64,000 nt of DNA, from assembly GCF_037975245.1 (NCBI RefSeq), contig NC_092575.1, forward strand, positions 11,442,501-11,506,500. The letters run 5' to 3'. Shown in pieces: positions 34,101-48,443 of the stretch (position 1 is its first letter; each line of letters starts with the position of its first letter). The position numbers were made by a program, and so were the translations under genes. The DNA comes from Apostichopus japonicus (taxonomy: Eukaryota; Echinodermata; Holothuroidea; Aspidochirotida; Stichopodidae). The notes below the pieces were generated by a model that was not told the origin of the DNA, did not search any database, and was given only the letters and a program-made list of their open reading frames with translations.

Positions 34101-37100
34101 AGCATAAGATTTTATGTGTATTCATCCTTGTTGAATCGGATGGAGGGTCGGGGAGGGGTGGGGGGTGTCCAATTGATTTGGCTGCCCTCTTGGTCGTCTA
34201 TTTGCTTTTCTCCCTGCTACGTAAAGTTTGATATGTCCTGAAAATTACAGTTTGTACACTATCACTCTATCTAGCTCATTGCATATGTCAAGTGGTGTGG
34301 GTTACTATGGAATTAGGTACCCTATACAGGGTCAGACCTCCATAACGCCCTAATATTGTGATATTATGTATAAATAATGTTTTGATGTCATTCCACTAGT
34401 TGAGTGGGAATGAGGGGTGGGGATGATTGGAAAGCCCTAATCAGAATATATGCTATTGCATGTGCTACATTCATACAATTTGATATATTAGAGAGAAAAT
34501 AGGGATGTACACTGTTATGGTTTTCTCCTATTGTTTGAGAAAGATTTTTTTGACCATTTCCAACAGCATAGATTAAGGTGATGTATATTAAATGTAATGT
34601 CAAAGGGTTTTTTTTTTTACTATTAGGGTCCCCATAATGTGTGTGAGAATTTAATGAACAGTCTAATATTAATTTTTGACCATCTTATTTTCACCGTTTC
34701 AAAGTTTTGTTGTCATTCCAAATTGATGAACTGCTTAATCTCAAATACATCAGTGTAGAAAATAGCCTTGTCCAACTTTTACAGGCTCCACCCATATGTG
34801 GAACCATCATGTGGGGCAAAAGGGGGGGGGTGTTGCTGGAGGGGGAAACTGGGAAAGCAGCTATATGTAGGTTCTAGGGCTATCATTAGGATCAAATATT
34901 TGAAAGCATGTGTATTCATCATTGTTGAATGGGATGGAGGGTCGGGGAGGGGTGGGGGGTGTCCAATTGACTTGGCTGCCCTATTGGTCGTCTATTTGCT
35001 TTTCTCCCTGCTACGTAAAGTTTGATATGTCCTGAAAATTACAGTTTGTACACTATCACTCTATTTAGATCATTGCATGTGGCAAGTGGTGTGGGTTACT
35101 ATGGAATCAGGTACCGTATACAGGGTCAGACCTCCATAACGCCCTAATAATGTGATATTATGTATAAATAATGTTTTGATGTCATTCCACTAGTTGAGTG
35201 GGAATGAGGGGTGGGGATGACTGGAAATCCCTAATCAGAATATATATGCTGTTGCATGTGCTGTATTCATACAATTTGATATATTATAGAGAAAATAGGG
35301 ATGTACACTGTTATGGCTTTCTCCTATTGTTTGAGAAAGATTTTTTTACCATTTCCAACAGCATAGATTAAGGTGATGTATATTAAAAGTAATGTCAAAG
35401 GTTTTTTTTTCCAACTATTAGGGTCCCCATAATGTGTGTGAGAATTTAATGAACAATCTAATATTAATTTTTGACCATCTTATTTCCACCTTTTCAAAGT
35501 TTCGATGTCATTCCAAATTGGTGAACTGCTTAATCTCAAATACATCAGTGTAGAAAATAACCTTGTCCAACTTTTACAGGCTCCACCCATATGTGGAACC
35601 ATCATGTGGGGCAAAAGGGAGGGGGGGGGGTGTTGCTGGAGGGTGAAACTGGGAAAGCAGCTATTTGTAGGTTCTAGGGCTATCATTAGGATCAAATATT
35701 TGAAAGCATAGAATTTTATGTGTGTTCATCCTTGTTGAATGGGATGGAGGGTCGAGGAGGGGTGGGGGGGTCCAGTTGACTTGGCTGCCCTATTGGTCGT
35801 CTATTTGCTTTTCTCCCTGCTACGTAAAGTTTGATATGTCCTGAAAATTACAGTTTGTACACTATCACTCTATCTAGCTCATTGCATATGTCAAGTGGTG
35901 TGGGTTACTATGGAATTAGGTACCCTATACAGGGTCAGACCTCCATAACGCCCTAATATTGTGATATTATGTATAAATAATGTTTTGATGTCATTCCACT
36001 ACTTGAGTGGGAATGAGGGGTGGGGATGATTGGAAAGCCCTAATCAGAATATATATGCTGTTGCATGTGCTGCATTCATACAATTTGATATATTAGAGAG
36101 AAAATAGGGATGTACACTGTTATGGTTTTCTCCTATTGTGTGAGAAAGATTTTTTTACCATTTCCAACAGCATAGATTAAGGTGATGTATATTAAATGTA
36201 AAGTAGAAGGTTTTTTTCCAACTATTAGGGTCACCATAATGTGTGTGAGAATTTAATGAACAGTCTAATATTAATTTTTGACCATCTTATTTTCACCTTT
36301 TCAAAGTTTTGATGTCATTCCAAATTGGTGAACTGCTTAATCTCAAATACAACAGTGTAGAAAATTACCTTGTCCAACTTTTACAGGCTCCACCCATATG
36401 TGGAACCATCATGTGGGGCAAAAGGTGGGGGGGGGGGTTGCTAGAGGGGGAAACTGGGAAAGCAGCTATATGTAGGTTAGAGCTATCATTAGGATCAAAT
36501 ATTTGAAAGCATAGGATTTTATGTGTATTCATCCTTGTTGAATGGGATGGAGGGTCGGGGAGGGGTGGGGGGGCCCAAGTGACTTGCGTGCCCTCTTGGT
36601 CGTCTATTTGCTTTTCTACCTGCTACGTAAAGTTTGATATGTCTTGAAAATTACAGTTTGTACACTATCACACTATCTAGCTCATTGCATGTGGCAAGTG
36701 GTGTGGGTTACTATGGAATCAGGTACCGTATACAGGGTCAGACCTCCATAACGCCCTAACATTGTGATATTATGTATAAATAATGTTTTGATGTCATTCC
36801 ACTACTTGAGTGGGAATGAGGGGTGGGGATGATTGGAAAGCCCTAATCAGAATATATATGCTGTTGCATGTGCTGCATTCATACAATTTGATATATTAGA
36901 GAGAAAATAGGGATGTACACTGTTATGGTTTTCTCCTATTGTGTGAGAAAGATTTTTTTACCATTTCCAACAGCATAGATTAAGGTGATGTATATTAAAT
37001 GTAAAGTAGAAGGTTTTTTTTCCAACTATTAGGGTCACCATAATGTGTGTGAGAATTTAATGAACAGTCTAATATTAATTTTTGACCATCTTATTTTCCC

Positions 37101-38000
37101 CTTTTCAAAGTTTTGATGTCATTCCAAATTGGTGAACTGCTTAATCTCAAATACAACAGTGTAGAAAATTACCTTGTCCAACTTTTACAGGCTCCACCCA
37201 TATGTGGAACCATCATGTGGGGCAAAAGGTGGGGGGGGGGGTTGCTAGAGGGGGAAACTGGGAAAGCAGCTATATGTAGGTTAGAGCTATCTTTAGGATC
37301 AAATATTTGAAAGCATAGGATTTTATGTGTATTCATCCTTGTTGAATGGGATGGAGGGTCGGGGAGGGGTGGGGGGTGTCCAATTGACTTGCGTGCCCTA
37401 TTGGTCGTCTATTTGCTTTTCTCCCTGCTACGTAAAGTTTGATATGTCCTGAAAATAACAGTTTGTACACTATTACTCTATCTAGCTCATTGCATATGTC
37501 AAGTGGTGTGGGTTACTATGGAATTAGGTACCCTATACAGGGTCAGACCTCCATAACGCCCTAATATTGTGATATTATGTATAAATAATGGTTTGATGTC
37601 ATTCCACTAGTTGAGTGGGAATGAGGGGTGGGGATGATTGGAAAGCCCTAATCAGAATATATGCTGTTGCATGTGCTACATTCATACAATTTGATATATT
37701 ATAGAGAAAATAGGGATGTACACTGTTATGGCTTTCTCCTATTGTTTGAGAAAGATTTATTTTACCATTTCCAACAGCATAGATTAAGGTGATGTATATT
37801 AAATGTAAAGTAGAATGTTTTTTTTTTTCCCAACTATTAGGGTCCCCATAATGTGTGTGAGAATTTAATGAACAGTCTAATATTAGTTTTTGACCATCTT
37901 ATTTCCACCTTTTCAAAGTTTCGATGTCATTCCAAATTGATGAACTGCTTAATCTCAAATACATCAGTGTAGAAAATAACCTTGTCCAACTTTTACAGGC
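28170..38000 (+). repeat. Array block 4: mixed zone, first appearance of the CATAATGTTGGGC variant
   Basis: From the unit at 28338 a new variant (ACCATAATGTTGGGC instead of ACCATCATGTGGGGC) appears and is interspersed with older types: new type at 28338, 29141, 30746, 31555 and 32364; old type at 29946 and 33175-38001. Two adjacent units at 36389 and 37193 share GCTAGAG and the ATACAACAGTGTAG variant and are nearly identical, an isolated single-unit duplication. No stable higher-order period is seen by eye. Confidence 0.6.
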
Positions 38001-41000
38001 TCCACCCATATGTGGAACCATCATGTGGGGCAAAAGGGGGGGATGTTGCTGGGGGGGAACTGGGAAAGCAGCTATATGTAGGTTCTAGGGCTATCATTAG
38101 GATCAAATATTTGAAAGCATAGGATTTTATGTGTATTCATCCTTGTTGAATGGGATGGAGGGTAGGGGAGGGGTGGGGGGTGTCCAATTGACTTGGCTGC
38201 CCTATTGGTCGTCTATTTGCTTTTCTACCTGCTACGTAAGTTTGATATGTCCTGAAAATTACGGTTTGTACACTATCACTCTATCTAGATCATTGCATGT
38301 GGCAAGTGGTGTGGGTTACTATGGAATCAGGTACCGTACACAGGGTCAGACCCTTATAACGCCCTAATAATGTGATATTATGTATAAATAATGTTTTGAT
38401 GTCATTTCACAAGTTGAGTGGGAATGAGGGGTGGGGATGATTGGAAAGCCCTAATCAGAATATATATGCTGTTGCATGTGCAGTATTCATACAATTTGAT
38501 ATATCATAGAGAAAATAGGGATGTACACTGTTATGGCTTTCTCCTATTGTTTGAGAAAGATTTTTTTTACCATTTCCAACAGCATAGATTAAGGTGATGT
38601 ATATTAAATGTAATGTCAAAGGTTTTTTTTTCAAGTATTAGGGTCCCAATGTGTGTGAGAATTTAATGAACAGTCTAATATTAATTTTTGACCATCTTAT
38701 TTTCACCGTTTCAAAGTTTTGATGTCATTCCAAATTGATGAACTGCTTAATCTCAAATGCATCAGTGTAGAAAATGATCTTGTCCAACTTTTACAGGCTC
38801 CACCCATATGTGGAACCATAATGTTGGGCAAAAGGGGGGGGGGGGGATTGCTGAAGGGGGAAACTGGGAAGCAGCTATATGTAGGTTAGAGCTATCATTA
38901 GGATCAAATATTTGAAAGCATAGGATTTTATGTGTATTCATCCTTGTTGAATGGGATGGAGGGTCGGGGAGGGGGAGGGGGGTCCAATTGACTTGGCTGC
39001 CCTCTTGGTCGTCTATTTGCTTTTCTCCCTGCTACGTAAAGTTTGATATGTCCTGAAAATTACAGTTTGTACACTATCACTCTATCTAGCTCATTGCATA
39101 TGTCAAGTGGTGTGGGTTACTATGGAATTAGGTACCCTATACAGGGTCAGACCTCCATAACGCCCTAATATTGTGATATTATGTATAAATAATGTTTTGA
39201 TGTCATTCCACTAGTTGAGTGGGAATGAGGGGTGGGGATGATTGGAAAGCCCTAATCAGAATATATGCTATTGCATGTGCTACATTCATACAATTTGATA
39301 TATTATAGAGAAAATAGGGATGTACACTGTTATGGCTTTCTCCTATTGTTTGAGAATTTTTTTTTTACCATTTCCAACAGCATAGATTAAGGTGATGTAT
39401 ATTAAATGTAATGTCAAAGGGTTTTTTTTTCAACTATTAGGGTCCCAATGTGTGTGAGAATTTAATGAACAGTCTAATATTAATTTTTGACCATCTTATT
39501 TTCACCGTTTCAAAGTTTTGATGTCATTCCAAATTGATGAACTGCTTAATCTCAAATGCATCAGTGTAGAAAATGATCTTGTCCAACTTTTACAGGCTCC
39601 ACCCATATGTGGAACCATAATGTTGGGCAAAAGGGACGGGGGGGGGGGGGTTGCTGGAGGGGGAAACTGGGAAAGCAGCTATATGTAGGTTAGAGCTATC
39701 ATTAGGATCAAATATTTGAAAGCATAGGATTTTATGTGTATTCATCCTTGTTGAATGGGATGGAGGGTCGGGGAGGGGTGGGGGGTGTCCAATTGACTTG
39801 GCTGCCCTCTTGGTCGTCTATTTGCTTTCTACCTGCTACGTAAAGTTTGATATGTCCTGAAAATTACAGTTTGTACACTATCACTCTATCTAGATCATTG
39901 CATGTGGCAAGTGGTGTGGGTTACTATGGAATCAGGTACCGTATACAGGGTCAGACCTCCATAACGCCCTAATAATGTGATATTATGTATAAATAATGTT
40001 TTGATGTCATTTCACTAGTTGAGTGGGAATGAGGGGTGGGGATGATTGGAAAGCCCTAATCAGAATATATATGCTGTTGCATGTGCTGTATTCATACAAT
40101 TTGATATATCATAGAGAAAATAGGGATGTACACTGTTATGGCTTTCTCCTATTGTTTGAGAATTTTTTTTTTACCATTTCCAACAGCATAGATTAAGGTG
40201 ATGTATATTAAATGTAATGTCAAAGGGTTTTTTTTTCAACTATTAGGGTCCCAATGTGTGTGAGAATTTAATGAACAGTCTAATATTAATTTTTGACCAT
40301 CTTATTTTCACCGTTTCAAAGTTTTGATGTCATTCCAAATTGATGAACTGCTTAATCTCAAATGCATCAGTGTAGAAAATGATCTTGTCCAACTTTTACA
40401 GGCTCCACCCATATGTGGAACCATAATGTTGGGCAAAAGGGACGGGGGGGGGGGGGGGTTGCTGGAGGGGGAAACTGGGAAAGCAGCTATATGTAGGTTA
40501 GAGCTATCATTAGGATCAAATATTTGAAAGCATAGGATTTTATGTGTATTCATCCTTGTTGAATGGGATGGAGGGTCGGGGAGGGGTGGGGGGTGTCCAA
40601 TTGACTTGGCTGCCCTATTGGTCGTCTATTTGCTTTCTACCTGCTACGTAAAGTTTGATATGTCCTGAAAATTACAGTTTGTACACTATCACTCTATCTA
40701 GATCATTGCATGTGGCAAGTGGTGTGGGTTACTATCCATGGAATCAGGTACCGTATACAGGGTCAGACCTCCATAACGCCCTAATAATGTGATATTATGT
40801 ATAAATAATGTTTTGATGTCATTTCACTAGTTGAGTGGGAATGAGGGGTGGGGATGATTGGAAAGCCCTAATCAGAATATATATGCTGTTGCATGTGCTG
40901 TATTCATACAATTTGATATATCATAGAGAAAATAGGGATGTACACTGTTATGGCTTTCTCCTATTGTTTGAGAAAGATTTTTTTTACCATTTCCAACAGC

Positions 41001-44000
41001 ATAGATTAAGGTGATGTATATTAAATGTAAAGTAGAAGGTTTTTTTTCCAACTATTAGGGTCCCCATAATGTGTGTGAGAATTTAATGAACAGTCTAATA
41101 TTAATTTTTGACCATCTTATTTTCACCGTTTCAAAGTTTTGATGTCATTCCAAATTGATGAACTGCTTAATCTCAAATACATCAGAGTAGAAAATGATCT
41201 TGTCCAACTTTTACAGGCTCCACCCATATGTGGAACCATAATGTTGGGCAAAAGGGGGGGGGGGGATTGCTGAAGGGGGAAACTGGGAAAGCAGCTATAT
41301 GTAGGTTAGAGCTATCATTAGGATCAAATATTTGGGATTTTATGTGTATTTATCCTTGTTGAATGGGATGGAGGGTAGGGGAGGGGTGGGGGGTGTCCAA
41401 TTGACTTGGCTGCCCTATTGGTCGTCTATTTGCTTTTCTACCTGCTACGTAAAGTTTGATATGTCCTGAAAATTACAGTTTGTACACTATCACTCTATCT
41501 AGATCATTGCATGGGGCAAGTGGTGTGGGTTACTATGGAATCAGGTACCGTATACAGGGTCAGACCCTCATAACGCCCTAATAATGTGATATTATGTATA
41601 AATAATGTTTTGATATCATTCCACTAGTTGAGTGGGAATGAGGGGTGGGGATGATTGGAAAGCCCTAATCAGAATATATGCTGTTGCATGTGCTACATTC
41701 ATACAATTTGATATATTATAGAGAAAATAGGGATGTACACTGTTATGGCTTTCTCCTATTGTTTGAGAAAGATTTATTTTACCATTTCCAACAGCATAGA
41801 TTAAGGTGATGTATATTAAATGTAAAGTAGAATGTTTTTTTTTTTCCCAACTATGAGGGTCCCCATAATGTGTGTGAGAATTTAATGAACAGTCTAATAT
41901 TAGTTTTTGACCATCTTATTTCCACCTTTTCAAAGTTTCGATGTCATTCCAAATTGATGAACTGCTTAATCTCAAATACATCAGTGTAGAAAATAACCTT
42001 GTCCAACTTTTACAGGCTCCACCCATATGTGGAACCATCATGTGGGGCAAAAGGGGGGGGATGTTGCTGGGGGGGAACTGGGAAAGCAGCTATATGTAGG
42101 TTCTAGGGCTATCATTAGGATCAAATATTTGAAAGCATAGGATTTTATGTGTATTCATCCTTGTTGAATGGGATGGAGGGTAGGGGAGGGGTGGGGGGTG
42201 TCCAATTGACTTGGCTGCCCTATTGGTCGTCTATTTGCTTTTCTACCTGCTACGTAAGTTTGATATGTCCTGAAAATTACGGTTTGTACACTATCACTCT
42301 ATCTAGATCATTGCATGTGGCAAGTGGTGTGGGTTACTATGGAATCAGGTACCGTATACAGGGTCAGACCCTTATAACGCCCTAATAATGTGATATTATG
42401 TATAAATAATGTTTTGATGTCATTTCACTAGTTGAGTGGGAATGAGGGGTGGGGATGATTGGAAAGCCCTAATCAGAATATATATGCTGTTGCATGTGCA
42501 GTATTCATACAATTTGATATATCATAGAGAAAATAGGGATGTACACTGTTATGGCTTTCTCCTATTGTTTGAGAAAGATTTTTTTTACCATTTCCAACAG
42601 CATAGATTAAGGTGATGTATATTAAATGTAATGTCAAAGGTTTTTTTTTCAAGTATTAGGGTCCCAATGTGTGTGAGAATTTAATGAACAGTCTAATATT
42701 AATTTTTGACCATCTTATTTTCACCGTTTCAAAGTTTTGATGTCATTCCAAATTGATGAACTGCTTAATCTCAAATGCATCAGTGTAGAAAATGATCTTG
42801 TCCAACTTTTACAGGCTCCACCCATATGTGGAACCATAATGTTGGGCAAAAGGGGGGGGGGGATTGCTGAAGGGGGAAACTGGGAAGCAGCTATATGTAG
42901 GTTAGAGCTATCATTAGGATCAAATATTTGAAAGCATAGGATTTTATGTGTATTCATCCTTGTTGAATGGGATGGAGGGTCGGGGAGGGGGAGGGGGGTC
43001 CAATTGACTTGGCTGCCCTCTTGGTCGTCTATTTGCTTTTCTCCCTGCTACGTAAAGTTTGATATGTCCTGAAAATTACAGTTTGTACACTATCACTCTA
43101 TCTAGCTCATTGCATATGTCAAGTGGTGTGGGTTACTATGGAATTAGGTACCCTATACAGGGTCAGACCTCCATAACGCCCTAATATTGTGATATTATGT
43201 ATAAATAATGTTTTGATGTCATTCCACTAGTTGAGTGGGAATGAGGGGTGGGGATGATTGGAAAGCCCTAATCAGAATATATGCTATTGCATGTGCTACA
43301 TTCATACAATTTGATATATTATAGAGAAAATAGGGATGTACACTGTTATGGCTTTCTCCTATTGTTTGAGAAAGATTTTTTTTACCATTTCCAACAGCAT
43401 AGATTAAGGTGATGTATATTAAATGTAATGTCAAAGGTTTTTTTTTCAACTATTAGGGTCCCAATGTGTGTGAGAATTTAATGAACAGTCTAATATTAAT
43501 TTTTGACCATCTTATTTTCACCGTTTCAAAGTTTTGATGTCATTCCAAATTGATGAACTGCTTAATCTCAAATGCATCAGTGTAGAAAATGATCTTGTCC
43601 AACTTTTACAGGCTCCACCCATATGTGGAACCATAATGTTGGGCAAAAGGGACGGGGGGGGGGGGGTTGCTGGAGGGGGAAACTGGGAAAGCAGCTATAT
43701 GTAGGTTAGAGCTATCATTAGGATCAAATATTTGAAAGCATAGGATTTTATGTGTATTCATCCTTGTTGAATGGGATGGAGGGTCGGGGAGGGGTGGGGG
43801 GTGTCCAATTGACTTGGCTGCCCTATTGGTCGTCTATTTGCTTTCTACCTGCTACGTAAAGTTTGATATGTCCTGAAAATTACAGTTTGTACACTATCAC
43901 TCTATCTAGATCATTGCATGTGGCAAGTGGTGTGGGTTACTATGGAATCAGGTACCGTATACAGGGTCAGACCTCCATAACGCCCTAATAATGTGATATT

Positions 44001-47000
44001 ATGTATAAATAATGTTTTGATGTCATTTCACTAGTTGAGTGGGAATGAGGGGTGGGGATGATTGGAAAGCCCTAATCAGAATATATATGCTGTTGCATGT
44101 GCTGTATTCATACAATTTGATATATCATAGAGAAAATAGGGATGTACACTGTTATGGCTTTCTCCTATTGTTTGAGAATTTTTTTTTTACCATTTCCAAC
44201 AGCATAGATTAAGGTGATGTATATTAAATGTAATGTCAAAGGGTTTTTTTTTCAACTATTAGGGTCCCAATGTGTGTGAGAATTTAATGAACAGTCTAAT
44301 ATTAATTTTTGACCATCTTATTTTCACCGTTTCAAAGTTTTGATGTCATTCCAAATTGATGAACTGCTTAATCTCAAATGCATCAGTGTAGAAAATGATC
44401 TTGTCCAACTTTTACAGGCTCCACCCATATGTGGAACCATAATGTTGGGCAAAAGGGACGGGGGGGGGGGGGTTGCTGGAGGGGGAAACTGGGAAAGCAG
44501 CTATATGTAGGTTAGAGCTATCATTAGGATCAAATATTTGAAAGCATAGGATTTTATGTGTATTCATCCTTGTTGAATGGGATGGAGGGTCGGGGAGGGG
44601 TGGGGGGTGTCCAATTGACTTGGCTGCCCTATTGGTCGTCTATTTGCTTTCTACCTGCTACGTAAAGTTTGATATGTCCTGAAAATTACAGTTTGTACAC
44701 TATCACTCTATCTAGATCATTGCATGTGGCAAGTGGTGTGGGTTACTATCCATGGAATCAGGTACCGTATACAGGGTCAGACCTCCATAACGCCCTAATA
44801 CTGTGATATTATGTATAAATAATGTTTTGATGTCATTTCACTAGTTGAGTGGGAATGAGGGGTGGGGATGATTGGAAAGCCCTAATCAGAATATATATGC
44901 TGTTGCATGTGCTGTATTCATACAATTTGATATATCATAGAGAAAATAGGGATGTACACTGTTATGGCTTTCTCCTATTGTTTGAGAAAGATTTTTTTTA
45001 CCATTTCCAACAGCATAGATTAAGGTGATGTATATTAAATGTAAAGTAGAAGGTTTTTTTTCCAACTATTAGGGTCCCCATAATGTGTGTGAGAATTTAA
45101 TGAACAGTCTAATATTAATTTTTGACCATCTTATTTTCACCGTTTCAAAGTTTTGATGTCATTCCAAATTGATGAACTGCTTAATCTCAAATACATCAGA
45201 GTAGAAAATGATCTTGTCCAACTTTTACAGGCTCCACCCATATGTGGAACCATAATGTTGGGCAAAAGGGGGGGGGGGGATTGCTGAAGGGGGAAACTGG
45301 GAAAGCAGCTATATGTAGGTTAGAGCTATCATTAGGATCAAATATTTGGGATTTTATGTGTATTTATCCTTGTTGAATGGGATGGAGGGTAGGGGAGGGG
45401 TGGGGGGTGTCCAATTGACTTGGCTGCCCTATTGGTCGTCTATTTGCTTTTCTACCTGCTACGTAAAGTTTGATATGTCCTGAAAATTACAGTTTGTACA
45501 CTATCACTCTATCTAGATCATTGCATGGGGCAAGTGGTGTGGGTTACTATGGAATCAGGTACCGTATACAGGGTCAGACCCTCATAACGCCCTAATAATG
45601 TGATATTATGTATAAATAATGTTTTGATATCATTCCACTAGTTGAGTGGGAATGAGGGGTGGGGATGATTGGTAAACCCTAATCAGAATATATATGCTGT
45701 TGCATGTGCTGTATTCATACAATTTGATATATTGTAGAGAAAATAGGGATGTACACTGTTATGGCTTTCTCCTATTGTTTGAGAAAGATTTTTTTTACCA
45801 TTTCCAACAGCATAGATTAAGGTGATGTATATTAAATGTAATGTCAAAGGTTTTTTTTTTCAACTATTAGGGTCCCAATGTGTGTGAGAATTAATGAACA
45901 GTCTAATATTAATTTTTGACCATCTTATTTTCACCGTTTCAAAGTTTTGATGTCATTCCAAATTGATGAACTGCTTAATCTCAAATACATCAGTGTAGAA
46001 AATGATCTTGTCCAACTTTTACAGGCTCCACCCATATGTGGAACCATAATGTTGGGCAAAAGGGGGGGGGGGGGATTGCTGAAGGGGGAAACTGGGAAAG
46101 CAGCTATATGTAGGTTAGAGCTATCATTAGGATCAAATATTTGAAAGCATAGGATTTTATGTGTATTCATCCTTGGTGAATGGGATGGAGGGTCGGGGAG
46201 GGGGAGCGGGGGTCCAATTGACTTGGCTGCCCTCTTGGTCGTCTATTTGCTTTTCTCCCTGCTACGTAAAGTTTGATATGTCCTGAAAATTACAGTTTGT
46301 ACACTATCACTCTATCTAGCTCATTGCATATGTCAAGTGGTGTGGGTTACTGTGGAATTAGGTACCCTATACAGGGTCAGACCTCCATAACGCCCTAATA
46401 TTGTGATATTATGTATAAATAATGTTTTGATGTCATTCCACTAGTTGAGTGGGAATGAGGGGTGGGGATGATTGGAAAGCCCTAATCAGAATATATGCTA
46501 TTGCATGTGCTACATTCATACAATTTGATATATTATAGAGAAAATAGGGATGTACACTGTTATGGCTTTCTCCTATTGTTTGAGAAAGATTTTTTTTACC
46601 ATTTCCAACAGCATAGATTAAGGTGATGTATATTAAATGTAATGTCAAAGGTTTTTTTTTCAACTATTAGGGTCCCAATGTGTGTGAGAATTTAATGAAC
46701 AGTCTAATATTAATTTTTGACCATCTTATTTTCACCGTTTCAAAGTTTTGATGTCATTCCAAATTGATGAACTGCTTAATCTCAAATGCATCAGTGTAGA
46801 AAATGATCTTGTCCAACTTTTACAGGCTCCACCCATATGTGGAACCATAATGTTGGGCAAAAGGGACGGGGGGGGGGGGTTGCTGAAGGGGGAAACTGGG
46901 AAAGCATCTATATGTAGGTTAGAGCTATCATTAGGATCAAATATTTGAAAGCATAGGATTTTATGTGTATTCATCCTTGTTGAATGGGATGGAGGGTCGG

Positions 47001-48443
47001 GGAGGGGTGTGGGGTGTCCAATTGACTTGGCTGCCCTATTGGTCGTCTATTTGCTTTCTACCTGCTACGTAAAGTTTGATATGTCCTGAAAATTACAGTT
47101 TGTACACTATCACTCTATCTAGATCATTGCATGTGGCAAGTGGTGTGGGTTACTATGGAATCAGGTACCGTATACAGGGTCAGACCTCCATAACGCCCTA
47201 ATAATGTGATATTATGTATAAATAATGTTTTGATGTCATTTCACTAGTTGAGTGGGAATGAGGGGTGGGGATGATTGGAAAGCCCTAATCAGAATATATA
47301 TGCTGTTGCATGTGCTGTATTCATACAATTTGATATATCATAGAGAAAATAGGGATGTACACTGTTATGGCTTTCTCCTATTGTTTGAGAATTTTTTTTT
47401 TACCATTTCCAACAGCATAGATTAAGGTGATGTATATTAAATGTAATGTCAAAGGTTTTTTTTTTCAACTATTAGGGTCCCAATGTGTGTGAGAATTTAA
47501 TGAACAGTCTAATATTAATTTTTGACCATCTTATTTTCACCGTTTCAAAGTTTTGATGTCATTCCAAATTGATGAACTGCTTAATCTCAAATGCATCAGT
47601 GTAGAAAATGATCTTGTCCAACTTTTACAGGCTCCACCCATATGTGGAACCATAATGTTGGGCAAAAGGGACGGGGGGGGGGGTTGCTGGAGGGGGAAAC
47701 TGGGAAAGCAGCTATATGTAGGTTAGAGCTATCATTAGGATCAAATATTTGAAAGCATAGGATTTTATGTGTATTCATCCTTGTTGAATGGGATGGAGGG
47801 TCGGGGAGGGGTGGGGGGTGTCCAATTGACTTGGCTGCCCTATTGGTCGTCTATTTGCTTTCTACCTGCTACGTAAAGTTTGATATGTCCTGAAAATTAC
47901 AGTTTGTACACTATCACTCTATCTAGATCATTGCATGTGGCAAGTGGTGTGGGTTACTATCCATGGAATCAGGTACCGTATACAGGGTCAGACCTCCATA
48001 ACGCCCTAATAATGTGATATTATGTATAAATAATGTTTTGATGTCATTTCACTAGTTGAGTGGGAATGAGGGGTGGGGATGATTGGAAAGCCCTAATCAG
48101 AATATATATGCTGTTGCATGTGCTGTATTCATACAATTTGATATATCATAGAGAAAATAGGGATGTACACTGTTATGGCTTTCTCCTATTGTTTGAGAAA
48201 GATTTTTTTTACCATTTCCAACAGCATAGATTAAGGTGATGTATATTAAATGTAAAGTAGAAGGTTTTTTTTCCAACTATTAGGGTCCCCATAATGTGTG
48301 TGAGAATTTAATGAACAGTCTAATATTAATTTTTGACCATCTTATTTTCACCGTTTCAAAGTTTTGATGTCATTCCAAATTGATGAACTGCTTAATCTCA
48401 AATACATCAGAGTAGAAAATGATCTTGTCCAACTTTTACAGGC
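38001..48443 (+). repeat. Array block 5: pentameric higher-order repeat (about 4.02 kb) plus one tetramer round
   Basis: Units at 38001, 38799, 39598, 40404 and 41219 match in order those at 42018, 42817, 43614, 44420 and 45233 (offsets 4017, 4018, 4016, 4016, 4014). Shared marks are GATGTTGCTGGGGGG and ACGTAAGTTTG (unit 1), GCTGAAGGGGG with the CCCTCTTGG ending (unit 2), GGGACGGGG (units 3 and 4), ACTATCCATGGAATC (unit 4) and ATATTTGGGATTTT (unit 5). A third round (46027, 46828, 47633, 48444; offsets 3210-3214) lacks unit 1. The unit at 48444 lies at the block edge. Confidence 0.88.
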